DNA from: Skeletonema tropicum | Taxonomy: Eukaryota; Bacillariophyta; Thalassiosirophyceae; Thalassiosirales; Thalassiosiraceae | Reading direction: 5' to 3' | DNA: 64,000 nt | Assembly: GCA_037178625.1 (NCBI GenBank) | Contig: CM074132.1 | Span: 186,001 to 250,000, forward strand | Shown: one piece after another, positions 19,516-30,541 of the stretch | How positions within the stretch are numbered: position 1 is the first letter of the stretch | Layout: each line of letters opens with the position of its first letter | Translations under genes and position numbers: made by a program | The notes under the pieces: generated by a model | Databases searched by the model: none | Told to the model about the DNA's origin: nothing | The model's input: only the letters and a program-made list of their open reading frames with translations

Positions 19516-22503
19516 TTACCATTTCTCTGGATTTTCAAACTCTTTATCATCCAGCGGGTCGTCATCATCAAAATGATGGCCAAACACTTGGTTTTTAAAT
19601 TCCGGCTCCTTATCAAATATATCTTGCAGCTGATCTAATTTGACATTGAAGAATGGCTCCTTTTGCTCCACCCGTAAATATGGCGCTGGTCCAATAGTAT
19701 CATGCAACTTCCACCAAATTATGTAACACGGATAGTACAATGGGCAATTATCGTACTCCTTTGCACAAGTTGGAGCAATTACCTTGGATTGGGAAGCATG
19801 TATACAACAAAAGGATGGTCTGCACATGTCAAAGCAATCTTTAAAGTTGGAGATGCGTTCCCCAGCTCGAGGATTCCCTGGAGGGTACAATGTATCATTC
19901 TGCTTGTCACATACTTGCTTCATCATGGGGTTGGGACATGGCAGAGGTGAATCGGGATCACAATCTTTACATCCCGTGGGACACGGCGGGGCACATTCCA
20001 CATCATTAAAGCAAATTTCTCCAACTGGACAACCCACATCACTCGAGCAGGGGACCTCACACTTGGTTGCATCATCTCCATCTGTTCCACAAAAGCCAGG
20101 CTTGCACTCTACAGAACCAACAAAGCAACTCTCACCACCGGGACAATCTCCATCACTTGTACATACATCATCACATTTGGATGCATCCAACAAACTTGAA
20201 CCACAATACCCAGTATCAGCCTGACAAGTAACAACACTCGCCGAATAGCACCCTTCTCCACTTGGACAATCGGCATTACTCGTACATTCCACAGCACATT
20301 TGGATGCATCCAACAAATTCGAACCACAATACCCAGTATCAGCCTGACAAGTAACAACACTCGCCGAATAGCAACCTTCTCCACCTGGACAATCTGCATT
20401 ACTCGTACATTCGACAGAACACTTGGATGCATCTGCCAAACTAGTACCACAATATCCCGTAGTATCACTAATACAATCTACAACATCTTTGGAATAACAA
20501 CTTTGTCCAGATGGACAATCACCATCACTATTACATTCTGCATCACATCTTCCTACATCGACGGGTCGATTTGCACTCATTTGAGAACCACAATATCCCA
20601 CAAATTGAGTAGGGATTTCACACGCGATAACTTGTGTACCGGCATCAAAACAAGATTGTCCATTGGGACATCCGGCATCATTCCAACATTGTGTGGTACA
20701 TTTGGAGGCATCTTGGAGTGTTAATCCACAATATCCAGGTCGGGGTGTACATGCGATAACGTTGGGGATGCATATATCCCAAACTTCGGGACAATCGGAA
20801 TCCTTGTGACAGGTTTGGGCACAGTTGGTCGATGCATCGAGGAGGGAGGTACCACATATGGATGGTGCGATTGGTTGTGGTGGAGGTGGTGGCGAGGAAC
20901 ATAATTTACCACTTTTGGTCATTTTTCCGGATTTGGACTTGGCTGATTTGGAACCTTGGTGATTGACGTAGAGGATTGTGTTGGTGGACGGAGGTGGAGG
21001 TTGCTGTCCTACATATACCGTCTGCATTGGTGGTGGAGGACGTTGCTGCTGCTGTCCTCCATATACCATCTGCGTTGTTGTTTGTGGTGGTGGTTGCTGT
21101 ACTCCATATACCATTTGCGTTGTTGTTGTTGTTGTTTGTGGTTGTGAAACATAGACTGTATTGGTCATCCCCTTGGGACTCTTTGCCGACTTGGACTCGG
21201 GATCCCATGCCCAATAGTTATATGGATATTGCGTGTACTGCTGTGGCTGTTGCTGATGATATTGCACGTATTGTGGCTGCTGCGGCTGTTGGTATTGGTA
21301 TTGCTGTGGCTGCTGCGGTTGTTGGTACTGGTATTGATAGTGTTGAAGTGACCTTCTCGTTCCACCAGGCCCCTGATGGTTGTTCAAAAGAGTACCATCG
21401 TATTTTCGATAGACGGGTGCATATGCAACTTGTGACTGCGCATGCTGAATATTGAGCAATAATCCCATGGCCATCAACTCTTCCAAATCGTAACATTCTT
21501 CCACTTCCTCGACAACGACAATTTGTTGTTGTTGTTGCTGTGGTCGTTGTTGAGGTGGTGGTGGATGTTGTACATAGACTGCATTGGGAAATTGTTGTGC
21601 ACGAGCAGGAGGTGGTGGTGGTGGTGGTTCTTCTTTCATTGATTTGGGCGAGTGGTCTCGTGCTGTATTTGACCACCTACTACCACCACTCGTTGCTGTT
21701 GTCGTTTCAGCTCGTAATGGTTTTGATGAAGAAGATGATGAGGATGATTCCTTTGTGACACCCTCTTGAGGTCCTCTCTTGAGACTTCCAGGACCAGCAC
21801 TAGCTGAAGCACCTCCACCACTAGCACCACCAACTTTGTCATTAGAAGAAGAGTCTCTCTCTCGTCCTTTGGGAGGATCACGTCGTCCTCGTGGAGGTGT
21901 CCGTTCCTCCGATGGGGTAAACCTCCCAGCTGCTGCACGTGGATCTGAACGTTTCATACCCACTCCCTTGCCCAATTCTCGTCGTTGTACTTCTTGACCT
22001 GCATCATCAGTGGTGGGCGCCTGCCGTTCGGAAGTTGAGGTAGTTGTTGTTGTTGTTGATGGTGCGGTACGAAGGTGTCTCCGTCCATTATTCAACCTCT
22101 GTTCAAATTGTCCACCATTATCATCATCATGATGTTGTGATGCAGCCATAGAAGACCGCCTCCTCTCATCATCATCACTACCATCATCCCCTGACAGCAG
22201 TGTATAATAACTTTGCACCTCAACCTCCTTCCATTCCATCCATTGTTTTACACTCTCCTCATCCATTGATGTAAATGAATTACCACCACCACCGCCACCA
22301 TTACTACTAACGTCATTTGAGGGAAGTGTATCCGATGACCAGGAGTCTTCCTTGGAGATTTCTTTTATAAGGTAGGCTAGATGGTGCAGCTCTTGCTGTA
22401 GCTCTGTATGATCGTCTTGGTGGATGGTGGAGGAGGCGGCAGTGGTGGTTATTAGGAGAGAGGTGGCCATGGCGGCTGTGAGGGTTGCTCTGGCGAACCT
22501 CAT
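19516..22503 (-). CDS. Secreted Q/Y/P-rich Cys-repeat protein, biosilica candidate
   Basis: 995 aa from ATG 22503 (the frame is open further upstream, but only from a GTG; this ATG starts a good signal peptide, MRFARATLTAAMATSLLITT). Single exon. The N-terminal half is low complexity: acidic/Ser stretches, Pro runs, and a Gln/Tyr-rich block with repeated QYQYQQPQQP. RXL-like sites (RHL, RSL, REL) occur. Lysine-spaced motifs KSAKSPK and KSAKSKSGKMTKSGK recall silaffin lysine clusters. The second half has about eight modules of YCG.SL.DASKC...C.SN.DCPGGE.CY, then a Cys-rich and acidic C-terminus (HHFDDDDPLDD). These features fit a cell-wall protein of diatoms; direct silica association is inference. 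It is arranged head-to-head with 23142. Confidence 0.75.
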   Translation of the reverse strand: MRFARATLTAAMATSLLITTTAASSTIHQDDHTELQQELHHLAYLIKEISKEDSWSSDTLPSNDVSSNGGGGGGNSFTSMDEESVKQWMEWKEVEVQSYYTLLSGDDGSDDDERRRSSMAASQHHDDDNGGQFEQRLNNGRRHLRTAPSTTTTTTSTSERQAPTTDDAGQEVQRRELGKGVGMKRSDPRAAAGRFTPSEERTPPRGRRDPPKGRERDSSSNDKVGGASGGGASASAGPGSLKRGPQEGVTKESSSSSSSSKPLRAETTTATSGGSRWSNTARDHSPKSMKEEPPPPPPPARAQQFPNAVYVQHPPPPQQRPQQQQQQIVVVEEVEECYDLEELMAMGLLLNIQHAQSQVAYAPVYRKYDGTLLNNHQGPGGTRRSLQHYQYQYQQPQQPQQYQYQQPQQPQYVQYHQQQPQQYTQYPYNYWAWDPESKSAKSPKGMTNTVYVSQPQTTTTTTQMVYGVQQPPPQTTTQMVYGGQQQQRPPPPMQTVYVGQQPPPPSTNTILYVNHQGSKSAKSKSGKMTKSGKLCSSPPPPPQPIAPSICGTSLLDASTNCAQTCHKDSDCPEVWDICIPNVIACTPRPGYCGLTLQDASKCTTQCWNDAGCPNGQSCFDAGTQVIACEIPTQFVGYCGSQMSANRPVDVGRCDAECNSDGDCPSGQSCYSKDVVDCISDTTGYCGTSLADASKCSVECTSNADCPGGEGCYSASVVTCQADTGYCGSNLLDASKCAVECTSNADCPSGEGCYSASVVTCQADTGYCGSSLLDASKCDDVCTSDGDCPGGESCFVGSVECKPGFCGTDGDDATKCEVPCSSDVGCPVGEICFNDVECAPPCPTGCKDCDPDSPLPCPNPMMKQVCDKQNDTLYPPGNPRAGERISNFKDCFDMCRPSFCCIHASQSKVIAPTCAKEYDNCPLYYPCYIIWWKLHDTIGPAPYLRVEQKEPFFNVKLDQLQDIFDKEPEFKNQVFGHHFDDDDPLDDKEFENPEKW

Positions 22504-23141
22504 TGTTGCACGTATTATTTGATGTGGTCTTCTTCTTCTTTGCGGATGCTGTTGTCTGACGTCCACCAGTCTATATATATTTGGCTCCACTATATATCAA
22601 CTGTACTCGTCTCTCCTTAGCTCCACTCTCTCTCTCGACGATAACAACTAGTCGTCTATATACACTCTTCACGTCTTATTGCAATCTCTTGGTTATTGCC
22701 TTGTCTTCCTGCTTGTCTCGAAGAGGGGTGCGCGATGGCAAGGAAGTGTTTTCACTTAACTGGTTAGTGCAGAATTCACAAGAGTCATTATTTTGAGACG
22801 GAAAAGTTTTTGTGAGTAAAAAGGCATTTGGTAGTTTTCTCACGATCAAAAGTGTCATTCGGTATTCAGGTGTGTCGATTGTCTATATATGTATTATATG
22901 TCGATTGATAAGTACGCCTTGCATCTCTTATTTGAGATGTGTGTCTTTGAAGCTATCTGTGAAAAAGATAAAAGTGTCCGTTCAATCTCTTTTTCTGATC
23001 ATTTTTCTTGAGTGAACGATGAAAATCGAACGAACGGAGACTTCCTTCTTGCTTTATATTTACAGCCTTTGAGTGTATTCAGTTCATCAGAGGTGCATCA
23101 GCAACAACTACTGCAGGCTAAGTAATAATATATAAACACAC
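22504..23141. promoter_or_regulatory. Divergent promoter region between two wall-protein genes
   Basis: The 638-bp spacer separates start codons of the minus gene (22503) and plus gene (23142). An AT-rich TATA-like word (CTATATATATTTGG, about 22571-22584) lies 70-80 bp upstream of the minus start. An ATATATAAAC word lies just before the plus start. Shared regulation is an inference from the head-to-head layout. Confidence 0.45.
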
Positions 23142-24929
23142 ATGATGAAAAGAATACGTAGTAGGAAGTTAACACTCATTGCAGCTGCCACAAGTTTGGT
23201 AGTGGTAGCTGCATCAACTCCATCGACGATGGACGATGAATCGTCATTACGGCTGCTGCAGATAAATCAAGAGAATGATGAAACGCCAAAAAAAGGAGCA
23301 AACCAACCACATCATTATCATCTTGATGTAGTTGGTTCAAATTCACATGACAATCACAACAATAATGATCGAAACCTTCAACGACGACGACGACGAGGCA
23401 ATAATAATCGATGGTCGTCCACAACAAACTACAACTACAACTGGAGCACAATTGACGATGATGATGATGACTATTGGTTAGTAGCTCCACGGAGATGGAG
23501 AGGAAAGGCAGGCAAGGCACCCAAAGCCCCAAAATCAACCAAATCACTCCCATTCTGTGATGAACTCAAATGGACACGATCCTTCTTCCCCATCGATGAT
23601 GATATCAATGGTGATGATGAGCCAACCATCAGTCCAACCCTATCTCCAACTCTATCTCCAAATTCCGATGATGATAGAGGTGATGGAGATGAACCGACAA
23701 TATCTCCAACAATATCACCAACCGAAAGTCCGACGACTTCACCAACATTGACTCCGACGACTTCACCAACAGTAAGTCCGACAGAATCACCAACGACAAC
23801 TCCAACTATTTCACCGACTTTGAGTCCCTCCAGGACAAGAAGAAGATCTGGAGGTTCATTATTTGGAAATGGTGATGATGTAGGTGGTGAAGTAGTGGAG
23901 ACGAATGAAATTGATAGTAGTAGTAGTAGCAACAATGAATATGATGAAGATGATGATGATGATGATGATGTATTTGTGTGGACGGAAAGTAGAGGTGGGT
24001 ATGTTCGAGAAGAACGAACTGATCCCAATCGAAACTTGCAAACGTTTGATTCTTCACAAGAAGTGGTAGATACTACCACCACCACCATGTTTGGAAAAGA
24101 GGATGAAGAAACAACAAGTCATCGCAGATTAACTTCAACATCCACATCATCTCGTTGGAATGATGATGATGCAAGTCGATGGGACGGTACCACAACTCGA
24201 TTATGGGGTGGTAAAACATCCAAAGCAACAAAATCATCTTCCGAATGGGTATGGGGTTCATGTAATGGTAACAACGATTGGTGGAGAGGAGGAGGAGGGT
24301 GGGGAGAAGAACCTACAATTTCACCTACCATGGCACCGACTGTAGAAAAAAAAAGGAGAAAGAAGGCTGCTTGGAGGAAGAAGAATGGGAAGAATGGGAA
24401 TGGGGTGAATGAGGCTCGTGTTAGGAGAAAGGAAGGGCTTGGTGCAGACGCTGCTGGAGGAGAGGAGGAGGATGATGCAAGAGAAGAAGAAAATGCAGAA
24501 GCAGACAACAGTGGTGATTTGAACGATGATGATATATTCGTATGGATCATGGAAGAAGAGGGTCGAACACTATACAAGAAGGTCCAACAACCTGATGATG
24601 TAACAAACAGAAAGCTTGGATTCTTATCCGATTTTCATTACATCTCTACTGGGACCAATAATTGGGGCTCGAGTGGTAGTAGTAGTGGTAACAACAACAA
24701 GGGTAGATGGAATGATGATGGATGGGACGATGATGACGATGATTGGTGGGGAGGAGGATGGAATGAAAGAACGTATGAACCTATTTGTATTCAACGGAGA
24801 TTTCGATGTAGGAAGAAGAGACGACCGAGGAGGTGGGGAGGAGGAGGATCGTCTTTTAGGAGAAGTTCTGGTAGAAACAACAACAACAAGAAAAGAAGAC
24901 AACGAGCCAACAACAACAACAACACGTAG
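23142..24929 (+). CDS. Secreted Trp-rich lysine-cluster protein (cingulin/silaffin-like)
   Basis: 595 aa from ATG 23142, single exon. Signal peptide at aa 1-24 (LTLIAAATSLVVVAAST). RXL-type processing sites recur: RNL, RNL, RRL, RKL. A perfect pentalysine cluster with K-x-x spacing, KAGKAPKAPKSTK (about aa 121-133), follows an acidic Asp run and a Trp/Tyr segment. Ser/Pro/Thr repeats of ISPTLSPT type follow (about aa 160-230). Two further Trp/Gly/Asp-rich blocks (WWRGGGGWG, DDDDDDWWGGGW) and a lysine motif GGKTSKATK are present; the C-terminus is Arg/Lys/Asn-rich. Alternating acidic, aromatic and lysine blocks with a signal peptide and RXL sites are hallmarks of diatom silaffins and cingulins (Trp-type), which enter the silica deposition vesicle. 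Strong candidate, not proven. Confidence 0.72.
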   Translation: MMKRIRSRKLTLIAAATSLVVVAASTPSTMDDESSLRLLQINQENDETPKKGANQPHHYHLDVVGSNSHDNHNNNDRNLQRRRRRGNNNRWSSTTNYNYNWSTIDDDDDDYWLVAPRRWRGKAGKAPKAPKSTKSLPFCDELKWTRSFFPIDDDINGDDEPTISPTLSPTLSPNSDDDRGDGDEPTISPTISPTESPTTSPTLTPTTSPTVSPTESPTTTPTISPTLSPSRTRRRSGGSLFGNGDDVGGEVVETNEIDSSSSSNNEYDEDDDDDDDVFVWTESRGGYVREERTDPNRNLQTFDSSQEVVDTTTTTMFGKEDEETTSHRRLTSTSTSSRWNDDDASRWDGTTTRLWGGKTSKATKSSSEWVWGSCNGNNDWWRGGGGWGEEPTISPTMAPTVEKKRRKKAAWRKKNGKNGNGVNEARVRRKEGLGADAAGGEEEDDAREEENAEADNSGDLNDDDIFVWIMEEEGRTLYKKVQQPDDVTNRKLGFLSDFHYISTGTNNWGSSGSSSGNNNKGRWNDDGWDDDDDDWWGGGWNERTYEPICIQRRFRCRKKRRPRRWGGGGSSFRRSSGRNNNNKKRRQRANNNNNT

Positions 24930-25207
24930 GTCTTGAAACAGGGCCTTAGGAAGACTCTTTATTAGACTTCTTTCGTCTCACCAACACAGCTCGGTAATTG
25001 CAACAATAATTTCATAAAATGTCATTTATTTCCATGATCTCATGCTTGAATAAGTATACTGTCATGATCAGTAGATAAACAGAAACATCGATATGTGCCA
25101 GTAATGTGCGATGAGCCTCTTTCTGGCCCTGCCAGATAGCTGGCGATGCAATCCGCCGCGGCAATGAGGATGATATTAGATAGATAGATTATTTTAGTTG
25201 CCACTCC

Positions 25208-25492
25208 CTAGGCACTAGTGCCAGTAGAGAAAGGTGAACTTAAACCAGGACCAGGAGGAGCTCGGGCTGGTCCCGAAGACGCCTGTGATGCATGCTGGGC
25301 AGGAATTGGTCGACGGATGCAAGCTCGTGCATTGTAATTTGGATAGTAAAAAGTGTTATCAGTCTACTTCATAGCCGCCCAATCAAACCTTAAAACCAAG
25401 TACAATAGCAAGCAAGGGTAAATAAATAGATATATGTCACAGAGAGTGTGACGCTTACGTCTCGGGGGACTCAACTTTGTCAAACGGGCCAT
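25208..25492 (-). CDS. Possible small spliced gene
   Basis: Candidate two-exon reading on the minus strand: 25492-25459 (MARLTKLSPPR plus one base) and 25323-25208, with a 135-bp intron (GAGAC|GTAAGC ... GCACGAG|CTTGC). This gives 49 aa ending PGPGLSSPFSTGTSA. The second exon has a coding look (CIRRPIPAQHAS) but the acceptor is not strong and no homologue is recognised. The surrounding 24930-26016 holds nothing else I can support. Confidence 0.22.
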
Positions 25493-26016
25493 TTTACGAT
25501 TCCTACGTTGTACCTGGTACTGTTCACACATGTTCAGGTACACTCGAAAGTAATGTGGCGTTACGACTTTTGGTTCCCTATGGTTGAGTCTCGCTTGCCT
25601 CGTCGTTTCCCGTCATTGAAAGCTCGAACTGATCATTCACCGCTCAATCAAGGCAACGGCAACCATGGTCGACACTGCCGCTGCTGAAATAGACCAAGTG
25701 GGACGATGGATGGCTGATCGTTACTATTGATTATAATGTTTATGTTATCGTGCTTGGATCCAGCAGAAACGCTCTTTGGGACGTTCAATAAGCATTGTTC
25801 AGTGGCCGACGCACGCCGAACATCGCCGTCAAATATTGCCTCCATGCTCCTTCCCTCAGGGGATTTGGCAACAGCGAGGGCGTCAACACCAACATAATAA
25901 TCATCCTTGGTTGGTCTGGTTCTAGACTCTTAGACGATACTCCATCTGCCAGCTCTCGAGTAACAAGAAGAGTCAACCTGATCGTTATCTACCTCAATCT
26001 ACTGGGACAACAGACC

Positions 26017-29000
26017 TCAATTCCGCATCACTTGACGCATCTCTCCTGCATCAGTATCCCAACTAGTATCTTCGAATACTTCTCTATTCGTAGCCACAGT
26101 CACACTTTCATTTGCACGACTTAGAGAGATGGATTCGGATACATCAGAAGCAGCAAGAGGATCTTGCATATTTTGCACTGCTTCGTGAAACAGTGGACTC
26201 TCTTCATTTTGTCTCGCCATTTGATACTTCTGATTCTGAAGCATAAACTCATTCTGTTGAGAGCGTAGCATTTCAATCTCCTTCTGCTGATCAGCAATCT
26301 GCGCCTTTTGAAGTTTAATTTCCAACTTCATTTCCTTTACCTCTACTCTCGTTCCACTATTTTCCGCTTCTACAGCTAAAGAAGTAGTAGATTTTGAATC
26401 AGATGCAGCATGTGAAGTCCAGTCCTCATTCCATGCTTCCAATGCAGCAAAGACCCGTTCGTCCAAATCCATGACAAACAGCACGATTACTGAATTAACA
26501 ATGATTTCAGTATTGCTCGTTGCGATTGCCCAGTTGTACACGATACTAACCTGAACGAGACGAGGGTGAAGGTAAAGTGTGACAAAGTGAAATTTATCAA
26601 TCAGATGCAGGAGCAAATCGGAGACCATATCAGACACCATTTGCAACAACTTACATATAATGCGAATAGTGTAATAGTGCACAAGCTAACTCCACCAATG
26701 AAATATCGGATCCTTGAGCCAAGAGAATACCGCAGATACCTGACTCGGGATGAGAAGTACATCAACTTGGATCCGTTAATGAAGTCTTTTGCGAGATGAG
26801 CAATCATTAAGAGGGCGAAAAAGACCCAGCCAACAACTTCCAAATCAGAATAGTCCTTACATACTGCTGAGTCACGAGGGCACTTCCAGCTGAATTGTAT
26901 GTCGATTTTATCATCTTGCAAGTTGGACTTTGAAGCAAAGACGAAAAACTCGAGAAGAACAGCCTGCACGACAAGTGTAGAAAATGCTACCTGCCAACCA
27001 CCGCGACTCTTTGCTACAAAGTAAGAATACACAGAATCTTTGCCAATTTTACTCAAAGCATACTCGGTCTCTTCCTTCGTGCGACTCTCTTTCTTCGACA
27101 TCGATAGAGATAATTTACGATTCTTTTTCCCGTACTTGCGTTTGTTGGAGAAGTATAAATAGAGGACTACCACACAGCATAATGCTACAAATCCAGCAAT
27201 GAGACTAATGCCAATTATGCCAACTCGATTGTCTTTTTGTGGATAACAATCATCGTTTGCGTTACCTGACATAGTGCCAATCCAAGTGGGAGTTGGTCAG
27301 AGCTATTATGAAGAGCAGACGATGCAAATTAACCAATCATGTGATTACTTACAGCACATTGTACAATTGTCACACTCAAGGGCCTCCTCGAAGGCAGAGG
27401 GCACGCCGCAGTCTGTGACGAAAGCTGATTCGTTGAATATACTCTCGTCTAATCGTGGTATATTTGGCATTTCAGTAATCCTGTTGCTTTGAAGTTGAAG
27501 AAGTTGGAGCTTTGTCAACTCGCCCAAGCTTTCGGGTGCCGCTCCGGTAAAGGCATTGTAACTGAGACGCAAGTACGTCAGGTTGGCAAGTAGGCCAATC
27601 TCTGTCGGAATCGATCCCTGTGAGATGGGTTGTTTCGGCGCGAAAAGAGCAATGATGTTTGGTTAGAGTTAGCAATAAATGATATTTAAGTCGAAAGTAA
27701 CAATAATACATCCAGCAAATAAGAATCACCTTAATGTCATTGTCACTCAAGTCCAAAACTTCGATCGAAGTTAGCTTTCCAATGCTCTCACTCAATCTCC
27801 CCGACAAGTTATTGTTGGTAAGGTTCAGCTTTATCACCTGATTAGTGTCATTATCACAAGTGACTCCCTTCCAATCACAATAGCTCACGTACTCATCCTG
27901 CCAATTGGTTCTATCTGTCCACTCTGCACCCTTGGCAGAATCATAGAAGTCACTCAAGGCATTTCGCTCAGGCGGGCACATTGTGGTGTCATTCGCTAGA
28001 TCAAAATCTTCGGCACCTCGCAACAGACAGAGACGAAGTGGGGCAGTTTCAGATGCATTTCGGAACAGATTACCTTCCACGAGAATGTCAGCACCCTGAA
28101 GATGACCAATCTCAGGAGGAATAACTCCAGACAAATTATTCTTCGAAAGATCGAGGTATTTCAAGGCTGTGGATAGATGGTGTCACAAGAGTTAAGTGTT
28201 GCGTATCATACAGCTACACGACATGAAAATCGCTACACTCACCTGCGAGTTGTCCAAGCTCGGGAGGTATCGAGCTTGTCAAACGGTTGTTAGACACATC
28301 TAACATTTCCGTCAGCCAGAGGTTTCCAATGGGAGGTGGAATAGTACCCGATAACTTGTTACTAGCTAGATTCAATACCACGAGAGATTGGAATTTTCCC
28401 ATATCTTCTGGAATCAATCCAGTAAAGCCGTTCCTTTGGTTGGACAAGTCAAGCTCCTCGAGACTCGACTCCGATTCTAGGAAACCAGGTAGCTGCCCGG
28501 AAAGAGCGTTGTATGATATGTTGCATTGTCGTAAATGTGGAAGATTATTCAATGACCCCGAAAGACTACCGGAAAGAACGTTGTTTGAAATATCAAATTG
28601 ACGCAACTGTGGAAGATTGATTGATTCTGGAAAAGTGCCGTAGATCTGATTGTTTTGTGCAAAGAGTTGCTCAATATTCGGTGGGATATCATCTAGGAGA
28701 TCAGCGGCGTTTATTTGAATGGCATTGTTGCTCACGTCACAAAATTGGAGTTTTTGGTAGGATCCCTTGTACTTTTCGAAGCGACTCATGGACGTGAAGT
28801 TATTGCTGCTGAAGTCGGAGTGCATTATTGATGGAGTCATTAGTGCATTTATCTGACCACTGAGTTGGTTCCCCGAGACATCGAAGTGCTTCAGTGAAGC
28901 AAGATTGTAGAGTGGGCGATGATCGATCGTACCGGTGAGCTTGTTATCTGCCAAGCAAACAGTCTCGAGTTTGTAAAGATTTGCCAAACCATATTTGGTG

Positions 29001-29661
29001 TCTTTCCAGTCGCTTTCACGGGTTACGTTGCGTTGGCGTGTGTATACAGGAAACTGGCCTGCAAGATTGTTGTCCCTCAAATCAATACTAGTGACACGTC
29101 CTTCAACGTCGCAAGATATTCCATACCACTGGCAATGATGTACTCTCTCTTTCATCCAACCATCATTCTTTGTCCAAATCTCGCCATTAGTTTTTTCGTA
29201 TATCGCCTCTAGACTTGCCCTCTCCTCGTCAGGGGTCGATGAAAACAATTCACAAGAAAATAGAAATTCTGTCATATGGACTGCCTTATGCTGCATTAGC
29301 ATTAGCGCATGACCAAATTCATCATGAGCATATCTGATGAAATCGCAGTAGCATGTTGGACTGTTATCAAATATAACAAATCCTTCTTCAATACGAACGC
29401 CATGGCCGTAATCCCCACAGCAGTATTCGGCTGCAAAATCACAAGCTTCTCCTCCTGTTCCTGTTTCTTCACAATGACGCGACCAAAAGTTGCATTTGCA
29501 CTCACTATACAAACCAACAGTAAAATTGGTAGTGAGTTTCATTTCAACATCGGCTGTATCACCATCATAATCAGATCTGACAGGTGCCACACCTACATCA
29601 ATAACAAATTCAACGTGATGATCTTCAGCCCCACAGGAACAAGACTCTGCTTCTTCACACC
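26017..29661 (-). CDS. LRR membrane protein, 5' end lost
   Basis: Five exons: 29661-28243, 28166-27730, 27617-27353, 27265-26655, 26550-26017. Introns are 76, 112, 87 and 104 bp with GTGAGT, GTGATT, GTAAGT and GTAAGT donors, all frame-preserving; about 1,087 aa remain. The order is: a Cys-rich segment; an LRR cap (LEAIYEKTNGEIW....C.WYGISCD); about a dozen plant-type LRRs with LSG.IP; a second cap (WTDRTNW...CDWKGVTCD) and more LRRs; one TM (GIIGISLIAGFVALCCVVVLY); three or four further TMs; and a cytoplasmic coiled coil (KLEIKLQKAQIADQQKEIEM). A surface receptor-like role is inferred. There is no start codon or signal peptide: the frame runs into the end of an RRM-gene copy at 29661, so the 5' part was removed or displaced by the duplication. 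Confidence 0.82.
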
Positions 29662-30515
29662 AACTTTCTCTTCTTCCTCTTCTTTTCAGCAGCCCTTCTT
29701 TGCTCCCTATTCATCTGCTTCATCTCCGCTTCCTCCTCCTCACTCAAAGCCTCATATTCATTGGGATTGTACTCCGCCTCAAAGTCTCCATCAAAGACAA
29801 AGTTCTCCAGGGAAGCGTCTTCTTCCTCGTCCAGATCTCCACCGTTCCAATCATCGTCATTGTAGCCATTATCACCGTAGAATTCACTGTAATAATCTTC
29901 GTCTACGTCATCATCGTCATCTTCATACATTCCTTCAATGCCCAAGAATCCAGCAGTTTCCATTGTAAGCGGCATAACACCTCGTAATCCTCCCTTCTCC
30001 ATGAAGGTAATCATATCATCTTCACTCATCATTCCATCCTCTTCTTCACTGTCTTGGACTCCATCAACATCAACAGCCACTAACGCATCATGAATGACCT
30101 TACCCTCCTCATCCAAATGAAAATCTGCCCTCGCCATTCGCTCTCGCTCCTCTCGCTCCCTCTTCTTTTTCTCCTTCTCAGCCTTCTTCCTCTGCAGTTC
30201 CTTCTCCTCCTCCTCCCTATTCCTCTTCCCCTGATCCAACCTCACAGTCCGTCCCTTAATCTTCCACCCTCCCTTCTTATTCTTGGCCTGGTTCATACTG
30301 ACCATGGTCGAAGTAGCCACCATGGGCTCATAAAATTGCAAAAATCCAAAGCCCTTACTCTTCCCCGTCTTCCAATCTCGAATCACCTTGATACTCTCGA
30401 TACGCTCCTCGACCACATCGACAGGCACACCCCAAAACTCTGCAAAGAGCTGTCGGATGTCACTTTCGTTGGCGTCGTAGGGTAAGTTCCCAATAAAGAG
30501 TTTGTTCGGATCCAT
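29655..30515 (-). pseudogene. RRM protein gene, left array copy 2, both ends truncated
   Basis: 286 codons from ATG 30515 (MDPNKLFIGNLPY). It lacks the plastid presequence of the full gene at 32101-33309. At the 3' end, homology breaks at 29661 after AAGTTG, so the last nine residues (PFKGFGTPN and neighbours) are replaced by a single V before TGA. The RRM (RNP2 LFIGNL, RNP1 KGFGFLQF) and the basic/acidic domain are intact. It may still be translated if transcribed, but it has no presequence and an altered tail. Confidence 0.8.
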
Positions 30516-30541
30516 GAAGGATTTGGTGCCGGGTCGGCCGG

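Noticed and set aside
26566..26799. Plus-strand ORF of 77 codons
   Set aside because: Antisense of the TM-coding exon and intron of the LRR gene.
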